Below, piece by piece: positions 1 through 8,046 of a stretch of DNA of 30,562 nucleotides. The stretch's first letter is position 1, and each line of letters opens with the position of its first letter. The position numbers and the translations under genes were made by a program. A model generated the notes under the pieces. The model was not told the DNA's origin, searched no databases, and saw only the letters and a program-made list of their open reading frames with translations. Source of the DNA: an uncultured Treponema sp. (GTDB lineage: Bacteria; Spirochaetota; Spirochaetia; Treponematales; Treponemataceae); contig CAMVJE010000016.1 in NCBI GenBank assembly GCA_947167745.1, positions 1 to 30,562 of the forward strand, in the 5' to 3' direction.

Positions 1-3
1 AAT

Positions 4-31
4 GGATTTTCGGGTCAAGCCCGAAAATGAC
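4..31 (-). repeat. CTTGA-loop hairpin repeat, copy A
   Basis: A perfect 9-bp stem (6-14 with 20-28) closes the loop TCAAG, which reads CTTGA on the minus strand, and GTC flanks it. The same design recurs twice at 26870-26954 with different stem bases, so it is a dispersed repeat and not a chance hairpin. It may also act as a terminator for a gene left of the window. Confidence 0.6.
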
Positions 32-57
32 ACTTTTTGAACTTATTGGTCATCCTC

Positions 58-128
58 TTTTCCACAAATTGTTTAAAACCTGTTGATAACTTTGAATTTT
101 CCACAAGTTCCTAACAAAATGTGGAAAA
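58..128. promoter_or_regulatory. Cluster of four DnaA-box-like sites
   Basis: TTTTCCACA occurs at 58-66 and 97-105. TGTTGATAA lies at 81-89 and TGTGGAAAA at 120-128, both being boxes on the minus strand. Each differs from the consensus TTATCCACA or its complement by one base. Four such sites in 71 bases in AT-rich DNA without a gene is the usual look of a DnaA-binding cluster. Function is inferred. Confidence 0.5.
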
Positions 129-255
129 ATGAATGAATAAATGGTCGATTGTCCGCCAGGTGTTTTTAGAAAGAGTTTTTGGTAAAAACGAATTTCAGTG
201 TATTTTTGATTTTGAATTTAGATGCAATTTGCTTATTATTTGATGAATTCTCTTT

Positions 256-271
256 TGTTTCATGTGAAACG
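256..271. promoter_or_regulatory. parS-like ParB site 1
   Basis: TGTTTCATGTGAAACG matches the widely conserved chromosomal parS consensus TGTTTCACGTGAAACA at 14 of 16 positions. It lies about 300 bases from the better second site at 560-575. Confidence 0.45.
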
Positions 272-559
272 AAAACTGCGGGCAACGAAAATAGCTATAA
301 ATGAGAAACTTTCTTTATCGCGTAGATTTATTGCTTTATTTTCATCATTTTTCATGTGTGATGATATTTGTGAAAGTAGTGCTTAAAAGTAATTTTTTCA
401 AAAAACATTGAATAGGTTTATTTTCGAAACAGAAAGTTCTTTTATAAAGGAATAAACTTGGTTCGAAAATCCTTTTGAAATCAAAAGTTTCATGTAGAAC
501 AAATCTGCTTGAAACAAAGTCTACACCACTTCATTTAATTGTTATTGGCTAAAAATATG

Positions 560-575
560 TGTTTCACATGAAACA
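560..575. promoter_or_regulatory. parS-like ParB site 2
   Basis: TGTTTCACATGAAACA matches the parS consensus at 15 of 16 positions, differing only at the central G. A third, degenerate copy (486-501, 12 of 16) lies between this and site 1. Clustered parS sites in a gene-free region near DnaA boxes point to the ParB-loaded centromere near the origin. Confidence 0.55.
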
Positions 576-904
576 GAAATTCTGCTGTTCTAGCGCCCTA
601 GCGATAGTGAGTTTAAATCTGTCACTGTTTTTTCTTTTATCTTCTAGCTTTTAAAGAACGAACGGTGATTCATTTGGATAATCATATAAGCAAATACGGC
701 GACTTTGATAAGAAATATTAACTAAAGTTTGGTTGAATTTTAAGGTGATAATGAGCAATTTTATTTTCCTAACGAACGAATATTTGAATTTTTATGAGCT
801 TTTATATTTCTTATGGCTGTAATTTTTTCTCAATAAAGATGGCTTTCTTGTAATCGAGCCTTGTTTTTTTCCTTATAGAATTCATTTTCATTCTGATAAT
901 CCGT

Positions 905-912
905 GCTATACT
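905..912 (+). promoter_or_regulatory. Extended -10 promoter of the DUF4153 gene
   Basis: TG-C-TATACT (-10 hexamer 907-912) lies just six bases before the ATG at 919. A start site about seven bases after the hexamer would fall on the ATG, so the transcript may be leaderless. No Shine-Dalgarno sequence precedes the ATG. Confidence 0.45.
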
Positions 913-918
913 GTATGC

Positions 919-2673
919 ATGGAAAAATTCTCTTTTCGCGTGAAATCCGCGCTTTCGGAAATATTGCTTTATCTTTCGGAAAAGAAAGTCGTCTTCGCTT
1001 TCTCCTTGCTCGCTTTCTTTTTTTACGTCTTTCAGATTTATCAGGTCTACGATGTGCTGCCGGAGTTCTTCCGCCACTTTTTCGACATGACGACACTCTT
1101 GCATGTCTGCTACTCGTTCGCGCTCGGCTGCGTCTTTTCCATTCCGGCGACGCTGCTTTCCGGGCGGTTTGGGAGTTCCGCCTTCAAAAAATACGCTTTC
1201 CAGATTGCGGCGGGAATCGCTGGCTCTGTTCTCGGATATTTCGCCCTCGACGGATTTTGGCGGGAGTCTGGCGTGTACGATTCGCTCTATTATTTTGGAA
1301 TCGCTTTCGCCGTCATTGCCTTTTCGATTTTCCTCTTCATTCCAAAAACGGATTCAAAAGCTTATTTCGCCCTCGTCTTCAAGCATTTCTTCTTCTGTTC
1401 GCTCTTGTCGCTCGTCGTGCTCGCTGGAATGTGCCTTTTGATTTACGCGGTGCAGAACCTGATTCTGGACAGCGACGAATACTTCATCTACGAATGCTGC
1501 GTGGCCTTCTGCTTTCTGGTGGTCGCGGTCAACTCCTTCGCCTACCATCTTTTCTACAAGCGGAACGAGGCTTCTTCGGGCAAGGCTTTCAAAATCATCA
1601 TGCTCTACATTCTGCTTCCGGTATTCGCCGTCCTGCTTTTGATTCTCTACGCCTATCTCGTCAAGGCTCTCGTTTTGCTCAAGCTTCCGAACGGGCAAAT
1701 CAACTGGTTCGTCTCCTTCGCTTCATGCTTCTACATCGTCTTCTATTTTATCCTTCGGGAGTACGAGAACCTTCCCGTCGTGCGCGTCTTCTACCGCTTT
1801 GGAGCGTTCGCCTTCATTCCCCTAATCTGCGTGCAGATTCCGGCATTCTTCATACGGGTGGACGCCTACGGATTCACGGGCTACAGGTATTCGAGCCTGC
1901 TTTTCATAATTTTTTCGGTTCTGACAATCGCTCTCACATTCGTCAAAAAAGGCCGCTTCTGCAAATATTCGCTCCCGCTTCTTGCGGCTTTGATTCTCTT
2001 CGATTCAGTCTCTCCCTTCAATCTCATCGACATGGCGCACAAAAGCCAGTACGGGCGGATGCTCGGCGTGCTTGAAAAATATTCGATGTTCGACAGGGAA
2101 AAGGGCGCGCTCACGGAATACGACCGGGAAGAGCTTGAGAAGACGATTTGCGACGATGACAGGGAGCGTCTTTTGGAAAACTACTGCTATGTCGTCTGGA
2201 TAAGCGAGATTCCGGCTCCTGAGTGGATGAGGAAGATTGACGAAAAGGAATCGAAGAATGCCGATCTTCTTCCGTTCGAGGAGCTTTTTGGAATCAAGGA
2301 GCGGAAGGAGGACGAAAAACTCGTTTGTTTTGAAAGCGGTGTCGGAAATCTTAAAACGACATACGACATCGCTCCGTTCAGTCGGATGAAAGTGCTGAAT
2401 GAATATAAATTGACATACGGATATGCCGACAAATACGAATATGCCGACAAGTATCCTTCGGTCAAAATCGATACGCTGAACGGAACTTACGATGTGACGG
2501 AATTTTTCCTCTCCCTCGCTTCAAAAAAGGATTCCGGCGATGCGACTTGCCCCATCTGGTACAGTCCTGACGAGAAAACGACATTCCTTTTCGAGAACAT
2601 AGACTACGAATACAACGAGGAGAGGAAGCTTTTCAAAAGATTCCAATATTCGGGATTTGCCTTCTACAAGTGA
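919..2673 (+). CDS. DUF4153 family membrane protein
   Basis: A 584-residue protein with a short cytoplasmic head, then roughly 370 residues of closely packed hydrophobic segments (about 25-395) of the polytopic DUF4153/DUF4173 type, and a charged soluble tail of about 190 residues. The biochemical role of this family is not established. A place in the inner membrane is clear from the sequence. The gene is more GC-rich than the genes to its right. Its 3' end overlaps the end of argA on the other strand by ten bases, so the two are convergent with no room for a terminator between them. The start is supported by the extended -10 directly upstream, although there is no ribosome binding site. Confidence 0.75.
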   Translation: MEKFSFRVKSALSEILLYLSEKKVVFAFSLLAFFFYVFQIYQVYDVLPEFFRHFFDMTTLLHVCYSFALGCVFSIPATLLSGRFGSSAFKKYAFQIAAGIAGSVLGYFALDGFWRESGVYDSLYYFGIAFAVIAFSIFLFIPKTDSKAYFALVFKHFFFCSLLSLVVLAGMCLLIYAVQNLILDSDEYFIYECCVAFCFLVVAVNSFAYHLFYKRNEASSGKAFKIIMLYILLPVFAVLLLILYAYLVKALVLLKLPNGQINWFVSFASCFYIVFYFILREYENLPVVRVFYRFGAFAFIPLICVQIPAFFIRVDAYGFTGYRYSSLLFIIFSVLTIALTFVKKGRFCKYSLPLLAALILFDSVSPFNLIDMAHKSQYGRMLGVLEKYSMFDREKGALTEYDREELEKTICDDDRERLLENYCYVVWISEIPAPEWMRKIDEKESKNADLLPFEELFGIKERKEDEKLVCFESGVGNLKTTYDIAPFSRMKVLNEYKLTYGYADKYEYADKYPSVKIDTLNGTYDVTEFFLSLASKKDSGDATCPIWYSPDEKTTFLFENIDYEYNEERKLFKRFQYSGFAFYK

Positions 2674-4019
2674 AGTTTCAGTCGGAACAATTTTGAGCCG
2701 CGCTGAGGATTCCAGAGTTTTCGTCGTTTTTCAGGGAGAGTCTCGATTTTGTCTGGGACAAAGCCCTGTTTTTCAAACCAGTCGGCGGTCTGTGTGGTGA
2801 GAATGAAGACGCTTTCGATGGAGATTGTCTTTGCCTTTTCAATCAGATATTCAATCATCTTAGGGCCGATACCGATGTGGGCGCAGGTTTCGTCAACGGC
2901 AAGGGCGGCAATTTCTGCCTGAGTACGGTCGTAAATGTGCAGGGCTGCGCAGGCACGGACGGCACCATCCAATTCGTAGACGATGAAGTCGTTGTATTCG
3001 GCTTCCATTTGAGACTCGCTTCTTGGGAGAAGAATTTCCTTTTTGACGAAGGGGCGCATAAGTGAAAGAACTGCGGAAATATCTTCCCGGCGCATGGCAC
3101 GGAATTTTCCGTAGTTTGATTTATAAATCATCGTGCCGGAACCGAGGTCACTGAAAATCTCGCAAGGCAAAGTTCCCTCGATTGAGCCGTTTAAGATGTG
3201 TACGCGGGTAACACCTGATTCCACGGATTTTTTTGCAAGATTCAGCATGGAAGTGATTTTTGATTTTTCTGAGTCTTTGTTGCTACCGCTCGTTAGTTTT
3301 TTATTCGCTTTCAAAAATTCGTCCAATTCCTCAATGTTCATGGCAGGAACACAACCTTCGGGAGAAAGGCCTAAATCTTTTGGAATCGTAAAAGTTTTTT
3401 CAGAAAGCTCAGCATTTGGCAAAAGGAAGAAAAGTTTGTCTGCCTGTAAGTGGGTCGCGATTTGGGAAGAGAGCTGGGCAGAAGAAATGTTGTAGGGCTT
3501 TCCGTTAAGGCTCCAGCCTATGCAGGGGAAAATCGGAATGAAGCCGCTGTTTAGAACTGTTTTTATGGTCTCATCGTCAAGCTTGTCGATTTCGCCCGCA
3601 GTTCCGTAATCAACGCCAGAAAGAACACCTTTTCCTCGTGCTCTAACCCAGTTTCCAATGACCGCCGTAAGGTTTTCACCAGCGAGACTTGTCATGACTA
3701 CATTTGCCGCATCAAAGGCCGCGTTCTTTATTAAAGGCATGGCCTCGTTTGAGGTGACTCGAATTCCGTTTTGATATGTCCAAGAAATTTTATTTTGAGA
3801 AAGAACCTCATCGATTTTTTTCCGTGCGCCAGGAACGATAATTACCCGAAGCCCGGCTTGATGAATCAGCGCAATATCACGGATATGGCTCACGAACAAA
3901 GGAGAATCAATAATATCGTCGTCAATATAAATTACGACAGTTGCGTTTTTGAATCGTTTGATATAGCGAATGACATCGCGAATTCGTTCGGCTTTTTGTA
4001 AAATCGGGGATTCTTGCAT
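2664..4019 (-). CDS. argA: Amino-acid N-acetyltransferase (N-acetylglutamate synthase)
   Basis: First step of arginine synthesis: acetyl-CoA plus glutamate to N-acetylglutamate. The 451 residues show the ArgA two-domain plan: an amino acid kinase-like domain (about 1-290, with VVIYIDDDIID and the IIVPGARKKIDEVL segment near the N-terminus) followed by a GNAT acetyltransferase domain (about 305-451, with AALAVDETCAHIGIGPKMIEYL as the acetyl-CoA loop region). The length matches the usual ArgA of about 440 residues. A Lys/Ser-rich stretch (SGSNKDSEKSK) between the domains is a likely linker. It lies 69 bases behind argC on the same strand, so co-transcription is likely. No clear ribosome binding site precedes the ATG. 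In this family arginine feedback acts on the kinase-like domain. Confidence 0.88.
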   Translation of the reverse strand: MQESPILQKAERIRDVIRYIKRFKNATVVIYIDDDIIDSPLFVSHIRDIALIHQAGLRVIIVPGARKKIDEVLSQNKISWTYQNGIRVTSNEAMPLIKNAAFDAANVVMTSLAGENLTAVIGNWVRARGKGVLSGVDYGTAGEIDKLDDETIKTVLNSGFIPIFPCIGWSLNGKPYNISSAQLSSQIATHLQADKLFFLLPNAELSEKTFTIPKDLGLSPEGCVPAMNIEELDEFLKANKKLTSGSNKDSEKSKITSMLNLAKKSVESGVTRVHILNGSIEGTLPCEIFSDLGSGTMIYKSNYGKFRAMRREDISAVLSLMRPFVKKEILLPRSESQMEAEYNDFIVYELDGAVRACAALHIYDRTQAEIAALAVDETCAHIGIGPKMIEYLIEKAKTISIESVFILTTQTADWFEKQGFVPDKIETLPEKRRKLWNPQRGSKLFRLKLHL

Positions 4020-4088
4020 ATATACATTTTCGGCAAAAAAAAGAGAAATTTCTAGTAGTGTTTGAAAGAGAATACTTTGCTGAAAATT

Positions 4089-5033
4089 CTACAGACCTGT
4101 TCCCTCGTCAATTCCCATCATGATGTTCATGCACTGAACCGCGGCTCCGCTGGCACCTTTGCCAAGATTGTCGAAGCGGCTTGTGATGACTATTCTCTCA
4201 TCGTTTCCGCAGGTGATAATCTGCATGTTGTTTGTTCCGGCCAGAGTGTTCGCCGGGATAAAGCTTTCGGTGAGAGTGCCTTCGCCCATAAAGTCACAGG
4301 CTTTTACGAATTTGCAGCCATCGTAATGCTCTTTGAAAACCTCGGCGATTTCTTTTGCTGTAAGCTTTTTCTCCAGAAGTCGGGCGTGAAGAGAGACTGT
4401 GACAGTCATTCCCTGGAAGTAATCGCAGACATAAGGATTGAAAATCGGCTTGTAGTTGAGGCCGCTCACTTTCATCATTTCGGGAAGATGCTTGTGTTCC
4501 TGTGTGAGGGCGTACAAGCGTGGTGAATCAAGCTCCGGGTTACGATTCGGGTCTTCGTACTGGGCAATGGCTTTTTTTCCGGCGCCAGAATAGCCTGAAA
4601 CCGCATGGCAAACCACAGGATAATCCGGCGAGATGATTCCGTGTTTTACGAGAGGATAGCAGATTGAGGCAAAGCCTGAGGCATAACAGCCAGGACCTGC
4701 AACGCGGTTAGAAGATTCGATTCGTGCTCTGTGTTCTTTTGAAAGTTCCGGGAAGCCGTAAGCCCAGTCAGGATTTGTGCGGTGAGCCGTAGAAGCGTCG
4801 ATGATGCGTACCTTCGGGTTCGTGCAGAGAGAAACAGCCTCGATAGAAGCCGCGTCTGGCAAGCAGAGGAAAGTGAAGTCCGAAGCGTTAATCATTTTTG
4901 CTCGTTCGGCAGGATCCTTTCGCTTTTCGTCGTCAATCAATAAAATCTCGATGTCTTTTCGGTTTTCAAATCGCTCGTAGATTTTAAGTCCGGTCGTTCC
5001 TTCTTTTCCGTCAATGAAAATTTTGTATGCCAT
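4089..5033 (-). CDS. argC: N-acetyl-gamma-glutamyl-phosphate reductase, short type
   Basis: NADPH-dependent reduction of N-acetylglutamyl phosphate to the semialdehyde, the third step of arginine synthesis. The 314-residue length fits the shorter class of ArgC. Visible are the N-terminal nucleotide-binding region (FIDGKEGTTGLKIYERF), the FLCLPDAAS segment and the catalytic cysteine in AGPGCYASGF (Cys116). The start is fixed by a GGAAGGA ribosome binding site and a good promoter at 5058-5085. It is the first gene of an argC-argA unit; argB, argD and argJ are not in the window. Confidence 0.92.
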   Translation of the reverse strand: MAYKIFIDGKEGTTGLKIYERFENRKDIEILLIDDEKRKDPAERAKMINASDFTFLCLPDAASIEAVSLCTNPKVRIIDASTAHRTNPDWAYGFPELSKEHRARIESSNRVAGPGCYASGFASICYPLVKHGIISPDYPVVCHAVSGYSGAGKKAIAQYEDPNRNPELDSPRLYALTQEHKHLPEMMKVSGLNYKPIFNPYVCDYFQGMTVTVSLHARLLEKKLTAKEIAEVFKEHYDGCKFVKACDFMGEGTLTESFIPANTLAGTNNMQIITCGNDERIVITSRFDNLGKGASGAAVQCMNIMMGIDEGTGL

Positions 5034-5057
5034 AGTATCCTTCCAAATGTGACTTCT

Positions 5058-5085
5058 ATTATAGTGGAATCTTCTAAAACATCAA
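5058..5085 (-). promoter_or_regulatory. Promoter of argC-argA
   Basis: On the minus strand TTGATG (5085-5080) and TATAAT (5063-5058) are 16 bases apart. They sit upstream of the GGAAGGA ribosome binding site and the ATG at 5033. No arginine-repressor-like box was recognised. Confidence 0.55.
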
Positions 5086-5111
5086 TCTGAAAGGCATGAT
5101 TAAAATCACAT

Positions 5112-5837
5112 TTACTCAGAGCCTTTTCCCTGCTCAACAGCCTTTACGGCATCTTTTGAGGCTTGTTTTAAAGAGAATGTGTCAAAAATCGGTTCATCGG
5201 GTAATTTTAATTCTATGGAGTTGATTTTGGAAATCAGACCTTTCCCGGACTTCATGACAATGTCAAATACATGTCCGCCGTGTTTTTTGTCTTCGGAAAT
5301 GAAATGCAGATGCCAGCCCGCGGCATTTATTCCGTCCATGTAATCTGGAAAATAGACACAGACAAGAGTTCCCTTGATTTTTTCGAATTTGAAGGCCTTT
5401 TGTGTTTTTCCCAGCACTGTCTTTAACTCTACATGCACTGATTCATAACCAGATTCTGACCTGGCATCCACGAGCTCAAATTCACCGTCGATACGGGCCA
5501 TGTGCATACTGTTCAGACCGAAGTGTGAATCAATGATATTATTAAGCGCTATTTTTAGATTATCTATATTATCTATAGTGTCAAATTCAATGGGTTCGCT
5601 TTCTTCCATTGTGCAGACCGTAGAAAAGGGAACGCCACGGTCTCCTTCTGCTTTAACGACATCACCATTTTCCGTGGCTCTGTAACATGAACCGTCAAGC
5701 ACTATCATTTCGCCATCTACGCCAGTAAATGTTCCCAGACCGATATTTCCGTGTTTAAGAAGTTCTGAGACTGAAATGACAGACCGAAAATATCCAAGCA
5801 AGAGTGCCTGTAAGGTTGAGACCTGATACATCTTCAT
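5112..5837 (-). CDS. budA: Alpha-acetolactate decarboxylase
   Basis: Converts 2-acetolactate to acetoin in a fermentative, redox-balancing overflow route, and can divert acetolactate from branched-chain amino acid synthesis. The 241-residue length is normal. The metal-binding motifs are visible: GWHLHF (His176, His178) and KHGGHV (His189), with the GVPFSTVC segment earlier. There is no signal peptide, so it is probably cytoplasmic. Its ATG overlaps the TGA of the upstream PAP2 gene (ATGA, 5834-5837) and has a GAGGTGG ribosome binding site inside that gene, so the two are translationally coupled. No acetolactate synthase gene is adjacent. Confidence 0.9.
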   Translation of the reverse strand: MKMYQVSTLQALLLGYFRSVISVSELLKHGNIGLGTFTGVDGEMIVLDGSCYRATENGDVVKAEGDRGVPFSTVCTMEESEPIEFDTIDNIDNLKIALNNIIDSHFGLNSMHMARIDGEFELVDARSESGYESVHVELKTVLGKTQKAFKFEKIKGTLVCVYFPDYMDGINAAGWHLHFISEDKKHGGHVFDIVMKSGKGLISKINSIELKLPDEPIFDTFSLKQASKDAVKAVEQGKGSE

Positions 5838-6787
5838 ACTGCCACCTCTTTTGTCTTTTCAAAATATTTTATGCACAACGGGAAAATAAAGGTCACATAG
5901 AACATCTGGATAAAGCAGGTTACAATTGTGCCGGCCGGGCCAGAAATTCCGCTTTTAAGCAGGGGTATGAGAATCAGACTGACTGCATAGTAACTTAGAA
6001 GACCAGTCGTAAGCCTTGTCATCCGCACTGTCATTAAAACATTTGTTGAAAAAGCTATGTAGCGTCTTTCCAAAACCCAGCCGGCAAAAAAACCAATGCA
6101 CCAGCCAACGCCTTTGTAGGTATCATTGGCCATTTTTACACCATCAACTAAAATTTTTCCCGCTGCATCATAGTCTATTGGATAGGATTTGACCGCAGCA
6201 TATACAGCTACAGAAACAGACAGAAGAATAAAAACACACATCACAAGTATGTCTTTTCCTGGATTTTTCTCAATCCATGCAAGCAGTTTTGCAGTCAGCC
6301 ACATCACAAGTAGGGAGCAGCCTATACCCACCAGAATGTCCTGAGGCGTATGAACACCGAGAAAATTCCGGCTGAGTGCAATGAGTATCATTATAATCGC
6401 CAGCGTTATGCGAAGGCATTTTGGCAGTTCTTTGCGAATTGCTCCGCCACCAAACAAGGCCCCTGCATTCGAACAGTGTCCGCTGGGAAAAGAATATCCG
6501 GTTGCTGTCGCCAAAGCCGCTTTCTCAGGTATAATGCGAGCGTCTCTAATCCATGGACGATATACACAGGCTGTGACTTTTAAAAAGCCGTTAAGCACCC
6601 TGTTTCCGCTCCAGCCCATCAGAAGATATGTACCGAATTCCTTATTGACGCACCAGTAGATGAGTGCCGTAATAATCAGCACCGGGTTCATTTCTCCGAA
6701 GAAACTCATTTTTGTCATGAAACTTGTCAGACAGCCGCCAAAACCGTTTCTGAAATCCTGCAAAAACAAAAGAATATTAATATCCAT
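5834..6787 (-). CDS. PAP2 family membrane phosphatase
   Basis: A 317-residue membrane protein with the complete acid phosphatase signature of the PAP2 superfamily: KX6RP (Lys70, Arg77-Pro78), PSGH (101-104) and SRX5HX3D (Ser139-Arg140, His146, Asp150). All catalytic residues are present. At least six hydrophobic segments follow or surround these motifs. Such enzymes remove phosphate from lipid phosphates or undecaprenyl pyrophosphate; the substrate here cannot be told. The long C-terminal part (about 165-317) with extra membrane segments is larger than in minimal PAP2 proteins. A GGGGG-type ribosome binding site precedes the ATG. It overlaps budA by four bases. Confidence 0.88.
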   Translation of the reverse strand: MDINILLFLQDFRNGFGGCLTSFMTKMSFFGEMNPVLIITALIYWCVNKEFGTYLLMGWSGNRVLNGFLKVTACVYRPWIRDARIIPEKAALATATGYSFPSGHCSNAGALFGGGAIRKELPKCLRITLAIIMILIALSRNFLGVHTPQDILVGIGCSLLVMWLTAKLLAWIEKNPGKDILVMCVFILLSVSVAVYAAVKSYPIDYDAAGKILVDGVKMANDTYKGVGWCIGFFAGWVLERRYIAFSTNVLMTVRMTRLTTGLLSYYAVSLILIPLLKSGISGPAGTIVTCFIQMFYVTFIFPLCIKYFEKTKEVAV

Positions 6788-6845
6788 ACGCTAACCCCCA
6801 ATGAAAATTATTAATATAACATGCTTATTTGTTTTTGCAAAAGTA

Positions 6846-7523
6846 TTATTTCCGCATGGAATAGACGCAGCCACAGTAATCCTGCCGCCACAAACCGTAT
6901 TCTTCGGAAAGCTGGGTGCTGCGTAAAAATCCGCCTTTTTTCTTGAAGTCTGAAGGGAGAAATTTTGTCTGAGAAGTGATTGACAAACTATCGGTAGTTT
7001 TTTCTTCAAGCTCTCTTCCAATCACATTAATCTTTTCGCTGTCTTTGTGGGGGCTTATGCTAAGCGTTGTCGTGAACCAGTCAAAATTTTTTTTACAGGC
7101 ATATTCCCAGGCGCGTTTCATTCGGAAAAGATAGCATCTTCGGCATCGTTCGCCTTTTTCGGGCTCTGTTTGAAGTTCTATTTCCTGACGGACATTAGTG
7201 GCTTCAAAATACTCTTCGGGATTGTATTCATCGACTACGAGTTTTACCTCGTTTTTAACGGCATCAGGAAATCGTTCCAGAAATTTTTTCAGTTCTTCGA
7301 GCCGGCGGAAATATTCTTCTTTTGGATGAATGTTCGGGTTATAATAATAAATCGTGATGTCAAAAATACTGGCAAGATATTCAATTACATAAGATGAACA
7401 AGGCCCACAGCAGGCATGGAGCAGCAGAGTCGGCTTTTTATAATTTGAATCTCCCTTTTTTGCTTCAATTTGTGCGATAATTTTTTCAAGTTCTTTCTGG
7501 TAATTGTTTTTATGCGGTGTCAT
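6846..7523 (-). CDS. queH: Epoxyqueuosine reductase QueH
   Basis: Last step of queuosine synthesis: reduction of epoxyqueuosine to queuosine in tRNA, by the QueH (formerly DUF208) enzyme that replaces QueG in many anaerobes. The 225-residue length is normal. Signature cysteines are visible: HACCGPCSS (Cys38, Cys39, Cys42), then GERCRRCYLFRM, and YCGCVYS at the C-terminus. These ligate Fe-S and metal centres in the family. A TATACT hexamer (7540-7535 on the minus strand) lies 11 bases before the ATG with no ribosome binding site, which suggests a very short leader. Confidence 0.92.
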   Translation of the reverse strand: MTPHKNNYQKELEKIIAQIEAKKGDSNYKKPTLLLHACCGPCSSYVIEYLASIFDITIYYYNPNIHPKEEYFRRLEELKKFLERFPDAVKNEVKLVVDEYNPEEYFEATNVRQEIELQTEPEKGERCRRCYLFRMKRAWEYACKKNFDWFTTTLSISPHKDSEKINVIGRELEEKTTDSLSITSQTKFLPSDFKKKGGFLRSTQLSEEYGLWRQDYCGCVYSMRK

Positions 7524-7563
7524 ATTTTGACATTAGTATAATAAAAATTCAGCTTTACAGATA

Positions 7564-7980
7564 TTACTTTGCGATAAGGGATGTAAGAGCGGCATAAAAG
7601 TCAGGATAATCTTTCTTTACCTGAATGATTCTGCCTTCTGAGCTGACAAAACAATGTTCTGAGCTTCCTTCACAAACTTCTTTGCCATTTGCATTCTGCA
7701 TTGCATATTTTAGTTTTAATTTAATTCCAGTGAATTCTTCGATAGAAACTTTGATAGAAACAACATCATCAAAAGTTGTGCTTGTTTTGTATTTGCAGGA
7801 AACACCGACTACAGGAGATATGATACCTTCTTCTTCTAGTTTTGCGTAATCCCAGCCAATTTGTTTTAGAAAATCAACTCTAGCTTCTTCCATCCAGCGG
7901 ATATAATTAGAATGATGAGTGATACCCATTTTATCTGTTTCATAATATTGAACATAATGAGTGTAAGACTTTACTTCCAT
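7564..7980 (-). CDS. Acyl-CoA thioesterase, 4HBT (YbgC/FadM-like)
   Basis: A 138-residue single hot-dog domain protein. The N-terminus carries the active-site pattern YETDKMGITHHSNYIRWMEE, with Asp16 as the likely catalytic acid, His23, and the following long helix ending ARVDFLKQIG. The family hydrolyses acyl-CoA or acyl-ACP thioesters; the substrate is not predictable from sequence. An AAGGAAG ribosome binding site lies six bases before the ATG. The gene stands alone between queH and the metal ATPase, with 40 and 66 base gaps. Confidence 0.85.
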   Translation of the reverse strand: MEVKSYTHYVQYYETDKMGITHHSNYIRWMEEARVDFLKQIGWDYAKLEEEGIISPVVGVSCKYKTSTTFDDVVSIKVSIEEFTGIKLKLKYAMQNANGKEVCEGSSEHCFVSSEGRIIQVKKDYPDFYAALTSLIAK

Positions 7981-8046
7981 AAATAACTTCCTTTTACGAC
8001 AAGTTTAAAAAATTATACATTAAAAATATTCCGTAGCAAAGTCTAA

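Larger units (their letters stand above)
1..918. other. AT-rich gene-free region, candidate oriC/parS region
   Basis: No convincing gene is present in these 918 bases. The stretch is strongly AT-rich and holds, from left to right, a hairpin repeat (4-31), four DnaA-box-like 9-mers within 71 bases (58-128), and two ParB-site-like palindromes (256-271, 560-575) plus a degenerate one (486-501). This combination is typical of a replication origin or origin-proximal centromere region in bacteria. The call is inference: no dnaA, dnaN, parA or parB gene is visible, and the left neighbour lies outside the window. Confidence 0.5.

Noticed and set aside
1..918. tRNA or small RNA gene in the leading gap
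   Set aside because: No cloverleaf, acceptor stem or T-loop sequence could be found; the only firm structures are the hairpin repeat and the palindromic sites.
903..2075. Long overlapping reading frame in the DUF4153 region, and similar frames opposite glgX, glgP and the ATPase
   Set aside because: Their translations are Arg/Leu-, Phe- or Ser-rich without any domain and lie wholly within well-supported genes in another frame.
5046..5053. TGTGA half-site near argC and a TCACA half-site at 5106 as Crp sites
   Set aside because: Each lacks a partner half-site at proper distance, and the first lies downstream of the -10 region.
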